Shown here: piece by piece, positions 32,770 through 42,925 of the stretch | Numbering within the stretch: position 1 is the stretch's first letter | Layout of the letters: each line of letters begins with the position of its first letter | Assembly (NCBI GenBank): GCA_026122225.1 | Contig: JANEZZ010001513.1 | Span: forward strand, 1,674,001 to 1,738,000 | Direction of reading: 5' to 3' | Origin: Heloderma charlesbogerti | Taxonomy: Eukaryota; Chordata; Lepidosauria; Squamata; Helodermatidae | Length of the DNA stretch: 64,000 nt | The notes under the pieces: generated by a model | What the model was told of the DNA's origin: nothing | The model's input: only the letters and a program-made list of their open reading frames with translations | Databases searched by the model: none | Program-made: the position numbers and the translations under genes

Positions 32770-34009
32770 ATGAGGATGGTCTGCATTTCCTTCAGGTTGT
32801 GTTTTGGGACCTGGTTTTCAATACATTGGCCCCTTCCATGAAAGTTGTGTGTCTGGCCTTGTTTCCTCAACCTATCTACTAAAGTGGCTTCCGAATGCAG
32901 GTGTTTGAAACATTACTCATATGGCTTCTTCCCGTCTCTACCTGCCTTATTTTAATTTTAAACAGCCCCCCCCCATGCACACACATACCAACTTGGATTT
33001 GGTTTTGAAGAGGTAAATTCTACAAGACCAGGCAGCGCTGAGGCCTCACCCAAGAACCTGCCCCACCCTGTAGCACACATGCACCATCTGTGTGCCAAGT
33101 CTAGCTGTAGGCATGAACAGAAAGAACAAATTAGGCCTAATTCAACTTTATTAAATCACAATTTAAAAGAGGTTGTGGCAATTTCTTCCTGTATGGTATC
33201 TCCAACTTGTCAGAGCTACTATACAGGTATGTACCCTGATTCAAACGGAAATGAGTATCAAGTGAAAACCAGCATGTATCCTGAGTCAATCGTGCAGAAG
33301 TAAGCAGCAACCTTTTCCGAACCTGCCCCTCCCCCAAGTAGTTCACCTTTTAGTTGAATCCTGAAATGAAGATTCAGTCCCACGCTAGACTTTCTTAATC
33401 TCTCCCAACTTTTATTGCTTCCTACACACTCACTCATAGTTTGCTTAGTCCTTTCCCATCCTATTGTTGGTTTCCTTCTTCATCCCTGGGGTGATATTAG
33501 TATGTCTACCCATGAAAATGTGTCATCAGCAGGAGTATATAGATGGGCACAGGCAACCTATTTATGTCATGTCTTCTCTTGTCCTCTCATGATACATTGC
33601 AAAGTTCTCTTGAGCTTTTTAAGATAAAACTGCAAAAAAGGAGAGTTTTCTTTATGATTTGTTGTTAAAAAGTAGTACCAAGCAGAAAACCTTGAAAGCA
33701 GTTATTACTTTTGCCATAATAGATTTTTATAGGAGTTGCATAGCAGACTGTCCAACATATGTCAGATGGAAATAGGTTTCATAATACATTAGGGTGAGAG
33801 AGTCACACACTCTTGAAAGAGAGGTAGGCCAACAAAGAAATTTGAGCAGGCCCCTTTAATTACAGTTTTCACTAAATACTAAATGCTTGAGCAACTCCCT
33901 TCAGGAACCCATTAAACAATTTTGGAAGTCTTAAATCTAAAATGTTTGTTACTTGGAAAAATACAAGTATCACAAATCTAAATATATATTTTCAAGGTAT
34001 CCCATAAAT
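32770..34009. other. unassigned stretch
   Basis: I recognise no gene or named repeat here. Confidence 0.45.
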
Positions 34010-34252
34010 CAAGGGTGGACAATTTCTGTGGAAGCCAATTTCCCCCCTGGAACCCTCCAGGGGCTACACCCTGGCCCCCCACCCCATGCTGCTAAATTTG
34101 CCACAGATTTTCCCTGTTTTACTGGAAAATCGTCCATTTGTGGCTGCCACCGCTGAATTTTTGTGGCAAATTCAGTGGGGGCAGTGGGGGGAGGGGTGCA
34201 AAAAAGGCTGAGAGGTGCGTGTGGCCCACAGGCTGCATGTTACCCCCCCTGC
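34010..34252. mobile_element. hAT-like MITE (tentative)
   Basis: It starts CAAGGGTGGACAA and ends 'ttaccccccctg', loosely inverted ends. The flanking 8-mers CCATAAAT (34002-34009) and CTAGAAAT (34253-34260) agree at 6 of 8 positions. The interior has 'gtggcccacaggctgcatg', typical of hAT-type MITE ends in reptiles. Confidence 0.5.
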
Positions 34253-34260
34253 TAGAAATC

Positions 34261-35370
34261 AAGCTTCCCAGCCCAAGACATTTTGGTGCCTCAGATGAAG
34301 GACAAGATGATGCCCTCCCCCGTTCCGTGTACAAAAGCCAAAGTAAGTACAAAATCTTACTTCAACACTGGTGATGGGACATTGCCCTCCGCTGCACCTG
34401 AAGTTAGCAGGCTAGCTTAGGGGGTGAGTGGCATTGGCAACACACATCTCTGCTCTCCAAAACGTCACTGCTGCTCTTTGCACCCCCTGCCTGGGGGGGG
34501 GGCCTTCCTCACTCTGCCTAACCCTGCCTACAAGCTATAATTCTCAGGATTTCAAAATTCAATATATAGTAATAACATTGTTACATTCAGAAGCAAGGTA
34601 CGAAAGCCGAATTGCTAGAGGAGGATAATGTGCTCTGTTGTTAGGTAGAAATTATTATTTGAGAAACACCAGGTAACGAATACACTTGGTGTATATACAC
34701 TGAGAAAATAGGTACCATAGGAAACTGGATATACACATAAAATAGCTGGATATGTTCATAAAACCAAATGTTTGGGCCCATCAATTAGTACAAATGTGGA
34801 CCTTTTATTTCATAGCACATGATGGCCCTTGCAAGAACACTACTTAAATACAACAATAGGCCAGAGGGAGATAGGCTTTTCCTCTCACACCCATCCAGTC
34901 TGCTGCTGCTACTGCTGCCTCACCCCCCCGCCTTGGCTGAGACCGTAGAGAGTGGAGCACAACACAGAGATGGGAGGAGAGGAAAACTGAGCTGCGCCAC
35001 CACCACGCACCCTTTGGAAAGGATCAGGGTTGGATCCAATTGGCTGTCTGGCACAGAAAGGCTTAGACTTGGCAGGTTTTCTTTTAGCGTCCCCAGTATC
35101 AGAGTAGCAAGCCCTCCAGCCTTTCTTTTGTTTACTGTGTGTGCATGTAGTTGGCAAATATGCAGTTAGCATGCCTATGCTGAGGCTGCCAAACCAGGAT
35201 TTTCTTCTTGGCCCGCCCCCGCCACCACTGCCAGGACAGAGGTTTTATTTAAAAAAAGAAAATGGGGTGGGCAGAGAACACTCAGCCCTCTGATTCACAC
35301 GGCCCCTGATATATTCATCTTCTTTGCCCTCTCTTTTCCTCTTCTGCCGCTGTGATTCTCCTTGCATTGC
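34261..35370. other. unassigned stretch
   Basis: A 116-codon plus frame (34819-35169) and an 87-codon minus frame overlap. Neither has a recognised domain. No gene is called. Confidence 0.4.
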
Positions 35371-35830
35371 TTTGCAGTGCAATCCTATGCATGTGTCCAC
35401 TCAAGTCAAATGGGACTAAGGGCTTCTCCACACAGACGCTTTTTGTCATGTGATTTTACCTGGGTTTCTGCTTCCGGATTCTTTGTGGGATTAAGATCGG
35501 CCCTTTACATGCACACCCCTTCCCCTCCTTTTCCCCTTTATCTGTGAGTTCTATATGATTCCTTATACAGCCACTAGATTAGTATAGCAGCACTTCCTCT
35601 TTACATGGACAAATTCAAACCAATTCAAACCACTTCTTTTTATTAGCTCATTATTTCCATTTCAAATTAAGCCACAGAAATGGTTGGAAACCACAGGAGA
35701 GGAGCTGGAGGTTCATGACGTCATGTAAAGCCCCTGCAAACTTCCGTGAGTAACCAACCTCAATCACAGGATGAAAGCCCCATGTGGAGAAGCCCTAACA
35801 CAGAGATAATTGCATATAGGTTTGCAGCAT
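35371..35830. repeat. short palindromic repeat split by a Harbinger-like MITE
   Basis: 35371-35419 ('gtgcaatcctatgcatgtg..aatgggactaa') is the left half of the short palindromic family. 35799-35830 ('gataattgcatataggtttgcagc') is its right half. The MITE at 35420-35795 lies between them with TAA on each side. Confidence 0.7.
35420..35795. mobile_element. Harbinger-like MITE, GGGCTTC family, TAA duplication
   Basis: The ends are 'gggcttctccacacag' and 'catgtggagaagccc', clear inverted repeats of about 15-28 bp. TAA flanks the element at 35417-35419 and 35796-35798. A TAA/TWA 3-bp duplication with GGG-starting ends suggests the PIF/Harbinger superfamily. It lies in the opposite orientation to copies whose interior reads 'gatcctgca..ggaagcaga'; here 'ctgcttccggattc' comes first. 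Non-coding. Confidence 0.75.
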
Positions 35831-35946
35831 TAATTTCTTGTTCGTTCCAACATTAATGCAACTTTCACAAATTACACTGGATGTATGGTGGTGGCAATTT
35901 TAGTGGAAAATGCAGATGTGACAAAACTAAAACAGCCACCAGTGCT

Positions 35947-35974
35947 TCTTTCTTTCTTTCTTTCTTTCTTTCTT
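35947..35974. repeat. (TTTC)n microsatellite
   Basis: Seven copies of the tetranucleotide TTTC, followed by a T-rich run. Confidence 0.95.
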
Positions 35975-35979
35975 GAACA

Positions 35980-36950
35980 GTTTTTTTTTGTTTTTTCATG
36001 AAGAAAAAACAAAAACAAATTATACGTATGCTGAACTATACCCAATTTGGGGAGGTCTGGCTGTGCTTATAGTTATAATAACATCAGCTCAGCTCCTGAA
36101 TGAACTAGATGAATGATGTGAAATCTGTGAGAACCTGGGATATGGAAAATCCCCAACTCTGGTGTGCGTATACACCCTTTTGTGGTTTCACACTCCTAGA
36201 CTGAGTAATAGGGAGGAGGCAACTTAGATGTGATGGGAAGATTAATGTCTTTTTTGTACATCAGCAACTACACGGAAACAAGATGTTCCATGTTCTCCCC
36301 CACCTTTCTGAGATTTTCGAGGGCCAGTTTCTTCCCTTATAGAATTCTTGTGTAAAATATACTCAATATGAATATGCCCCAGCTGTGGCAAAGTCACACA
36401 AGCAAAGCAATTATGTTCAGCTTTTCATTTCATGCTATGAGCAGGAATGAGAAAATATACGTGATACTACTGAGAGGACAGGTTTGCAGAGTTTACGTTC
36501 TGCTGTGTCAGCCTGGAAAAAATACAGGAAGGAGCCTGAGGGTTTGTGCAAGAGAGAAGCATGTTGGACAAGTCTGACTTCAAAGGGAACTTTCACGCAA
36601 ACCATAAATATTTCATCTGAATAATATATGAATGGGAAAATTATGGAGTGGAAATATATGCTGAGGGTGTGGCCCCGCAGGTCTGGGTAATGACAAGGGG
36701 TGTATTTCCATGCTATCGGCTTCACTTTGTTTGCAACTTTGTTGCGATGTTTCCCCAACTGCATCTTCTCCTTTTCCTGTTTCCACCGTCCTTAAAGACC
36801 CAGCTTATCACCACTGTAGCCTGGGGCTCTGTGCTGTTTCCACTGAGCTCTAATCGAATTATTTTCTTGATGGCTGGGTGGAGTCTGGGTGGAGTCTGGG
36901 TTGGGTCTGATTACCTCATCAGTGTTCTTGCCTCCTCCTCTTGCCGATTC
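35980..36950. other. unassigned stretch
   Basis: A 149-codon plus frame (36648-37097) runs into the low-complexity pyrimidine stretch after 36930 and has no recognised domain. A short tandem of 'gggtggagtct' is at 36873-36905. Confidence 0.4.
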
Positions 36951-36954
36951 CCCC

Positions 36955-37975
36955 CTCCCTCTCCCCCTTCTGCTCTGCTCCAGTTTCCCACTCTGGCCAG
37001 TCTCTTCCCTGCCTTTCGAGCCCTTTTGTTTTTTCCTTTAAGCAAAGGCATGTGTGCAGCATCCCCCCCTTTTACCCCCCCTAAAAACCGGACTTAAAGC
37101 ACAATCTCACTTTAATGAGGGAGCAAAAAAGCAAAGTCATGTGTGCAGCATCCCCATCCCTAGCGTGACCCCCAGGCGACCGCTTCACGGAGCCACCTTC
37201 TTCATTAGACCCAGCTTGCTCCCGCCTCCCGCACTGTTGTTGCTGTTCTCCCTTATTCTGGCTTCCCAATGACTCTGGAAAGTGGGCTAGAAGAAGAGGT
37301 AGTGGCTGGCTGGCTTCCCAATCACCGGCACTTTAAATACCCATTGAAATCCTAACTGTCAAGCCTTTCTTCTGCATGGCTGAGAAGTGAGACGTCCCCA
37401 TCACCTGGGAGGAAAAAAGCCCATCAAACTGGTGAGCAAAATGGAGAAGAAGCAGTCAGTGAAGTCAATGGGAAGTGGAAGTCCCAAGTAAATGCATTGA
37501 AGGGGATGGGAGACCTTAAGACTGCTACTCTAAGTAGACTTACAGTGCACTCCTATGCATGCCTACTCAGAAGCAAGCCACACAGATTTCAATGGAAAGC
37601 CTTACAGCAAATGAGTTTACTCAGAAGTAACACCCCCTAGCACATGCCCACACAAAGCGGGACAAAGCACTAAAGGGGAAATAAATACACAGGAAGGAAA
37701 TGGCGAAGAGAGCCAGTGGATGATATACGAGTTTTGCATCTCTTCATCTCTGCCTCCTTCGCCCCCTTCTGCTCCGCTCCAGCCCTTTTGGTTTTTTCCT
37801 TTAAAGTGAGTTTTAAAGTGCACTTTCGCTTTAATGAAGGAGCGAAAAAGCAAAATCATGTGTGTAGTGTCTCCCCCTTTTAATCCCCCCCCCAGGGGCT
37901 TAAAGCATACTTTTGCCTTAACGAAGAGGAGCCGTAAAAGCAAAGTCATGTGTGCAGTATCCTCCCCTTTTTAAA
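36955..37975. repeat. duplicated pyrimidine-rich / 'catgtgtgcagcatcc' repeat
   Basis: The unit 'ccttctgct.cgctccag', then 'cccttttg.ttttttccttt', then 'tttaatga.ggagc.aaaaaagcaaa.tcatgtgtgcag' occurs around 36965-37160 and again around 37750-37975. Partial extra copies of the last motif are near 37045, 37140, 37855 and 37945. It may be a degenerate tandem array split by about 600 bp of other sequence, which includes the short palindromic repeat at 37535-37640. Confidence 0.6.
37535..37640. repeat. short palindromic dispersed repeat
   Basis: 'gtgcactcctatgcatgcctactcagaagcaag' opens a copy of the family also seen at 171-248 and 14675-14765, with a second 'tactcagaagtaac' behind it. Confidence 0.65.
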
Positions 37976-38324
37976 CCTTTCTTGCCCTAAACTGGGGATG
38001 TGCCTTAACAACTTAATGACTTAAACACTCTCCGTGAAGCTGTCTTTGTCTCTCTCCTGATTTCCCTGCCACCACCAGGGTGGGCGGACACTGCACTTGC
38101 ATGTCAGGGGTGCTTATGTGTGCGTCTCTTTATCTCTGCCTGACTTATGTGTACATCTCTTCATCTCTGCTCCCTCCATTATAATCTCCCCCTCTCCTTC
38201 ACATGCTGCTTCCGGTGAGGTCACGGGTAGGTGAGTGACACACCCACAAGGGCCAGGCTACATGCCCCATGGGCAGGACTATGATACTGAACCCAGTACG
38301 GTTGTGGAAACAGGTCAGTAATGG

Positions 38325-38490
38325 AGCCGAAGTAAACAGGAAAAGTCGGACTATAACCAGTCTCAGAAGAAGCGTTCTTTCCGCAATAAAATGTGGGGCT
38401 GGTGCTGAATGGCCACGACGTCATGGAAACACAGAGACCTCACCATGCAGCCAGGTTGGAGTAAACCGCTGGTGGAACACAGCCAAGGAA
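38325..38490 (+). repeat. partial block C of mosaic repeat R1
   Basis: 'gactataaccagtctcag', 'tgaatggccacgacgtcatg' and 'ggagtaaaccgctggtgg' follow the order of block C at 32515-32710. Confidence 0.55.
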
Positions 38491-39080
38491 CCATGAGCCA
38501 TGTGGAAGTGACATCACATACACAGCACAGACTTTGAATGCATGAGCGCTTGGGTATCTCCAGGTAAAGGATCTGAGGGAGCAGAGCTAGAAAAGACTTC
38601 AGCCGAGACCTTGGAAAGCTGGTAGACTCTACTGCATTGATCAGAATGGACACATTTCTCTAAACAGAAGAGTCTGAATGGGACGGGGCTTTCAGCCTTT
38701 TATCCCACTCAAGGGTTTCTCTCTAAGACCCTTTTAGGGCCAGAACAGACATTACTTTGAATCTGTACCTACCAGCTCCATCTTTTTTATTTTTACTCTA
38801 GAGTAGGCACAGCGTTCCTGATCAGGAACCTAGTGGGGGAGGGAGTTAGGGGTCTGAGATCTGGACTGGGCCCCCTGCACCTACTCTAGAGTAAAAATGA
38901 AAAAAGACATAGTTCCTAGACACAGATTTAAAGTAATGTCTGTTTGGGCACAGACAGACCCAGCTCCAGGTATGGAAGAGCCCCGGGCAAGCAGTCCTTG
39001 TCCCCTCGCCCCCTCCCAGTGTTATCTTCGGTACCTCTGCCAGCACCCAATCTCCACAGCCATTCCACAGCCACCCCAGA
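38491..39080. other. unassigned stretch
   Basis: No gene is recognised. 38760-38810 and 38880-38935 contain inverted copies of 'tttttcatttttactctagagtaggt'-like sequence, a local palindrome of about 180 bp of unknown origin. Confidence 0.4.
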
Positions 39081-39082
39081 GC

Positions 39083-39560
39083 TTACTGCAGTAAAATCGG
39101 ATTTCCTGAGATTGCTTATAGCCCAATTCTTTTCCTTAAGTCGGGTTCTCCACAGTATAGCTGTTGTGTGCCCCACCCGCCACATTTACATTGGGTATGC
39201 TAGCCCTGCCCAGGGGTGTGCCAGCCCCACCCAGGGGTGTGCCTTTCACACTTCTTTCACAAACTAGACACTAATTGGTTTGTGCAAGGATGGGAAACAC
39301 ACAGGAAACACCCCTTGACCAGTGAAAGGCAGGGTCACAGTGAAAGGCAGGGCTAGCAGGGGTTGGGGCACAGAGCAACTATACCAGCAGAACCCAACTT
39401 AAGGAAAAGAATTGGACTTTAAGCAGTCCCAGGAAATTTGGTTTTTCCCTGATAAGCTCCAGGGTGGCTGCTGGATGGCCATGATGTCATGTATCCCTAA
39501 CAACCTCCAAACGCAGCCTGCTCAGAGTAAATCGCTCATGGAGACACCCCCTTGCTAGGA
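39083..39560. repeat. head-to-head inverted pair of R1 block C
   Basis: 39083-39262 is block C in antisense ('ggatttcctgagattgc', 'ttccttaagtcgggttctcc', 'cccaggggtgtgcc'). 39262-39560 is block C in sense ('ggatgggaaacacacaggaa', 'cccaacttaaggaaaagaa', 'ccctgataagctccaggg'). The two arms face each other and could form a hairpin of more than 150 bp. Confidence 0.65.
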
Positions 39561-39569
39561 CTCAGAGCT

Positions 39570-39676
39570 TCTTCAGGGGTGAGGATTTTTCCACCACCTT
39601 GGCAGGTGATTCTGTTGAAGTCTTGGTTAATCCTTGGAATGGAGAAATGGCCCGGGTGATTGTTCCTGAGTGTCGG
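39570..39676 (+). pseudogene. fragment of L2 ORF linker
   Basis: The plus strand reads ...TLAGDSVEVLVNPWNGEMARVI.. with no start. It resembles the linker between endonuclease and reverse transcriptase of L2-type LINEs, also seen decayed near 9410-9480. It is a small isolated fragment. Confidence 0.45.
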
Positions 39677-40290
39677 AAATAACTCCCATTTTGCTCAATG
39701 AGGCTTGCTCTTGAAATGCAGGTGCATCTGGAGCTGCGGTGGCTTAGTGGTTAAGACGCTGAACTGCAGACTGGAAGGTCGGCAGATCAGCAGTTCAAGA
39801 CCCGAGTGCTGCGTGACGCAGTGAGCTCCCGTCTTCAGTCCCAGCTTCTGCCAATCTAGCAGTTCGAAAGCAAGAAATTGCAAGTAGATAAATAGGTACC
39901 GCCTTGGCAGGAAAGGTAACAGCGTTCCGTGCGCCTCGGTGTTCAGTCATGCCGGCCACATGACCACGGAAGTGTCTTCGGACAGCACTGGCTCTTCGGC
40001 TTAGAAATGGGGATGAGCACCGCACCCTAGAGTCAGACACGACTGGTTGGGGACACCTTTACCTTTACCTGGAGCTTCAGGGGAAAGGAGAAAGGGGTGG
40101 GAGGAAGCCTATCTTACTGGTTAAGCAGCCCCTGCCAGTCAGATGACATTCACTCCAACCCCCAAACCCAACCAGAGGTATGTTCTGTGAAGCGATTTTT
40201 ACTGGTGTGGAGCACTCACTCGTGGAGCCCCGCATGGACCAAAGCTCAGCAAAGCTGTTGTCATGGAAACAGCCTCCAAGTCTAAACCCC
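39676..40290 (-). repeat. mosaic repeat R1 blocks B and A, inverted, split by a Sauria SINE
   Basis: 39676-39735 ('ataactcccattttgctcaatgag', 'aaatgcaggtgcatct') and 40069-40290 ('ttcaggggaaagg', 'cagatgacattcactcc', 'agcgatttttactgg', 'ggaccaaagc') are the reverse complement of 31865-32115. They are interrupted exactly by the SINE at 39736-40068. Confidence 0.7.
39736..40068 (+). mobile_element. Sauria SINE, copy 1
   Basis: The head is tRNA-derived: A box 'ggcttagtggttaagacgc' (39741) and B box 'cagttcaagaccc' (39791). The body is conserved ('cacatgaccacggaagtgtc'), and the BovB-like 3' end reads 'gtcagacacgactggttggg' followed by 'acctttacctttac'. It is flanked by CTGGAGCT at 39728-39735 and 40069-40076. 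This is the structure published for Sauria SINEs, thought to be mobilised by the BovB reverse transcriptase. The element is about 333 bp, full-length, and lacks only a few head bases. Confidence 0.9.
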
Positions 40291-40299
40291 GCCAGGTAG

Positions 40300-40625
40300 T
40301 GATCTGCCTGTGACAATGGAACTATAGAACGTTCCCCCACCCCCAGATCAACGTCATCCCACCCTATACAGAAAACCAGACCCCAAGTCTGCCCTGCTGA
40401 ACTGATGCATGCTCATGGTAGGACCAGACAGCTCACATGTGCCATGTGGGCCCAGAGCTCAGCTCAGGACCACAGCCACCCAACTGAGGTGCATCTGCTG
40501 CCATGGCAGTGGGCCCTATGAGGGCCTCAGGGCCCCAGCATTTACTCCACCCTGGGTGTTCACGCAGGGCCTGGGACCAGCTAGGTATGAATTAACACTA
40601 AGTATATAGGATGCTGCATTATACC
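40300..40625. other. unassigned stretch
   Basis: No gene or named repeat is recognised. Confidence 0.45.
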
Positions 40626-40627
40626 TA

Positions 40628-40775
40628 ATCATGTACATCTAGATCAGTATTGCCCACACTGACTGGCAGCAGCTCTCCAGGGTTTCAGACAGAGATCTGA
40701 ATGGAGATGTCTGGTGTTGAATCTGAGACCTTTGGCATGCGAATCACATGCTCTACACTGAGGTATGGATCTTCC
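40628..40775 (-). mobile_element. tRNA-derived SINE ('GGTAGAGC' family), copy 2
   Basis: On the minus strand: 'cctcagtgtagagcatgtg' (A box), 'ggtctcagattcaacac' (B box), 'ctctgtctgaaaccctgg', 'gctgccagtcagtgtgggc' and 'aatactgatctagatg'. It matches 10991-11180. Confidence 0.75.
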
Positions 40776-40959
40776 CCAACTCCTCTCTATTTGAGTTGAT
40801 TGTTTTATTGCACGATTGAGAGATTTTCTGCCACACACAAGTGCTTCATTCTTTTTTCTGAGTTCCAGGTTAAGCAGCCTCCTAAACTGGCACTTTCCAG
40901 AATCCATGTTGAGAGACATCTGAGCAGCTTTATCTTCAAAATGTATCACAAAACTGGCA

Positions 40960-41112
40960 CAGCAAGCTGGTGTTGGATGAATATCAGAGTTGTAAAGCTG
41001 TTATTTTATCATTGTTATGACTTTTTAAATGTCATATGTCGCCTTGGGTGATTTAAAGAGAAAGCAGAAAGGCCGGGTATAAATATTTTAAATGAATAAA
41101 GATAAATAAATG
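40960..41112 (+). mobile_element. L2-like LINE 3' tail
   Basis: 'tgtcgccttgggtg', 'gaaaggccgggtataaat' and a tail of 'gaataaagataaataaatga' are typical of an L2-like 3' end. Only the tail survives. Confidence 0.55.
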
Positions 41113-41554
41113 AGCCCTGTTAAACAAATTCACTACTTCATTTTGTTCCATTGGATGACTCTGAATGGATGTCATAGTCACAGAGAAAATTTCCATTGCC
41201 ACCATCTCATGTGCAGTCAGTTTTGGGGCATGTTTTCCTCCACTTACACTCAAGCCACCTCTCTCCTCATTTTAGCTCCCCAGGCTCCCCAGCGATTGAA
41301 GCAGGGAAACGGGCAGCATTGAAACAGGGGGAAGAAGGTGCCTAGAGGGTGCCGGTGTTTCTCTGGCCATGGTGAAGAGATCAGCCAAGTGACTTTGAGA
41401 TCAATGAAAAGAAAACCTCTCGCAGAGTTCTGGAAACCGATCCATGAGTATCCTAACTGGTTCACCATCACAACAGAAGTCCTGGCACATTACACCATAT
41501 TACTGATCTAGGCTCACAGGTTTGTTTTTGTTTTAATCAGCTGAGAATTAGCTT
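41113..41554. other. unassigned stretch
   Basis: No gene or named repeat is recognised. Confidence 0.45.
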
Positions 41555-41566
41555 CTGTTAGTTCTA

Positions 41567-41903
41567 AAAAGGTAAAGGTGTCCCCAACCAGTCGTGTCCG
41601 ACTCTAGGGTGCGGTGCTCATCCCCGTTTCTAAGCCGAAGAGCCAGCGCTGTCCGAAGACGCTTCCGTGGTCATGTGGCCGGCATGACTGAACACCAAGG
41701 TGCACGGAATGCTGTTACCTTTCCCGCCGAGGCGGTACCTATTTATCTACTTGCAATTTCTTGCTTTCGAACTGCTAGGTTGGCAGGAGCTGGGACTGAA
41801 GACGGGAGCTCACTCCGTCACGCGGCACTCAGGTCTCGAACTGCTGACCTGCCGACCTTCCGGTCTGCAGTTCAGCGTCTTAACCACTAAGCCACCGTGG
41901 CCC
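41567..41903 (-). mobile_element. Sauria SINE, copy 2, perfect 12-bp target duplication
   Basis: The orientation is reversed. On the plus strand the BovB-like tail comes first ('ggtaaaggtgtccccaacca', 'gtcgtgtccgactctagg') and the tRNA head comes last ('ggtctgcagttcagcgtctt', 'aaccactaagccaccgtgg'). It is flanked by the identical 12-mer CTGTTAGTTCTA at 41555-41566 and 41904-41915. It is complete from head to tail at 337 bp, little diverged from copy 1, and so looks fairly recent. Confidence 0.95.
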
Positions 41904-42108
41904 CTGTTAGTTCTAGCGGTCTACAAATTCTGAATGTTGAGAGCAGGAGAGGTGTTCTGGGTGGCTGCTCCCATCATTCTGAAGCCTGTTTCTCTTGGAG
42001 GAGACAAAACAGTACTGCTTTCTCAAGGCAATCTTATTTTGTTTTGATCTTTAGGTAGAACCAGATGCATTGGTTTACAAAACTGCAAAAGCAGAGTTGC
42101 TTGACTAA

Positions 42109-42550
42109 GGGAGCAATCTTATGGCCGCTAGATAGTGGCTAGATGGCCATAGGATATGCTGTTTTCCAGGAACTGACATTGGAGCCCGCGCTCTGCAGCC
42201 GGTTCCTGGAAAACTGACCTCCCTGCACATCCGCGCTGTCTCAGAGGCAGCGTGGAGAAGCCCCGTGCTCCATGCTTGGAAGAGTAGCGCAGAGCAGCTG
42301 AAAAGGGGCGGGGGTGTTCCGGGGCAGGGAGAGCGGATCTGCATGTATGACACATCCTATGTGTCATACAGCAGCCTCTTCTCCCGCTCGGCCCCCCACG
42401 GCTAGACAGCCGAAATTGGCTGTCTGGCAAAAAAAGCAGGGCAGGAGAGGCCTGGAGGAAATGAGCCCCCCGTGCTTCTCCTGCCTTGCTTTGGATAGGT
42501 GGTCACCTCTGAGTTTGGAGGCAGCCGCCTATCTAGATAGGATTGCGCCC
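42109..42550. mobile_element. Harbinger-like MITE 'GGGNGCAATCCTAT', copy 1
   Basis: It begins GGGAGCAATCTTATGGCC and ends 'ctagataggattgcgccc', imperfect inverted repeats. TAA flanks it at 42106-42108 and 42551-42553. The GC-rich interior matches 44526-44954 in reverse: 'gcccgcgctctg', 'ccatgcttggaagag', 'ggctagacagccgaaattgg'. The TAA duplication suggests PIF/Harbinger. There is no transposase frame. An (AC)n microsatellite abuts the right end. Confidence 0.8.
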
Positions 42551-42551
42551 T

Positions 42552-42556
<5 letters not shown>

Positions 42557-42583
<27 letters not shown>
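42557..42583. repeat. (AC)n microsatellite
   Basis: An alternating AC run directly behind the MITE ending at 42550. Confidence 0.95.
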
Positions 42584-42589
42584 TCAAGA

Positions 42590-42925
42590 GCTTTTCTACA
42601 TGAGGCTGTTAATCACTGTGTCTATTTTCAGATTCCTTGCAGAACTGAGATCCGAGCTCTACATAAAGAGCTTTTCCTTCCCTGCTTTTCCATTATATAA
42701 CCTCTAGGTAGAGCTGTGCTATAGCAGAATAGTGCAAATACACAAGTACAAACAGTGCTTTCAGAAATATTACCCCATTTTCCCTGTTCTAACCCCGCCC
42801 CCCCAGGAAAGTGTTCTGAAAAAACCGAAGCAAAACTGGAGGATCACGTTGTCATCAAAAGAACCCGTAAACGACTGTGAATAAAGAATTATGAGAGATG
42901 CCTTGTGTAGAAAAGCTCCACAGAC
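42590..42925. mobile_element. distant GGGCTTC-type MITE
   Basis: The ends 'gagcttttctacatgagg' and 'ccttgtgtagaaaagctcc' are clear inverted repeats. The interior is diverged from the other copies (for example 'gactgtgaataaagaattatgag' replaces 'gagctaataatgag'). The family assignment rests mainly on the ends. Confidence 0.55.

Noticed and set aside
36648..37097. 149-codon plus frame as a gene
   Set aside because: The second half is a translated pyrimidine-rich tract inside a repeat. No domain is visible.
39736..39805. functional tRNA gene
   Set aside because: The A and B boxes belong to a Sauria SINE. The cloverleaf is incomplete and the sequence continues into the SINE body.
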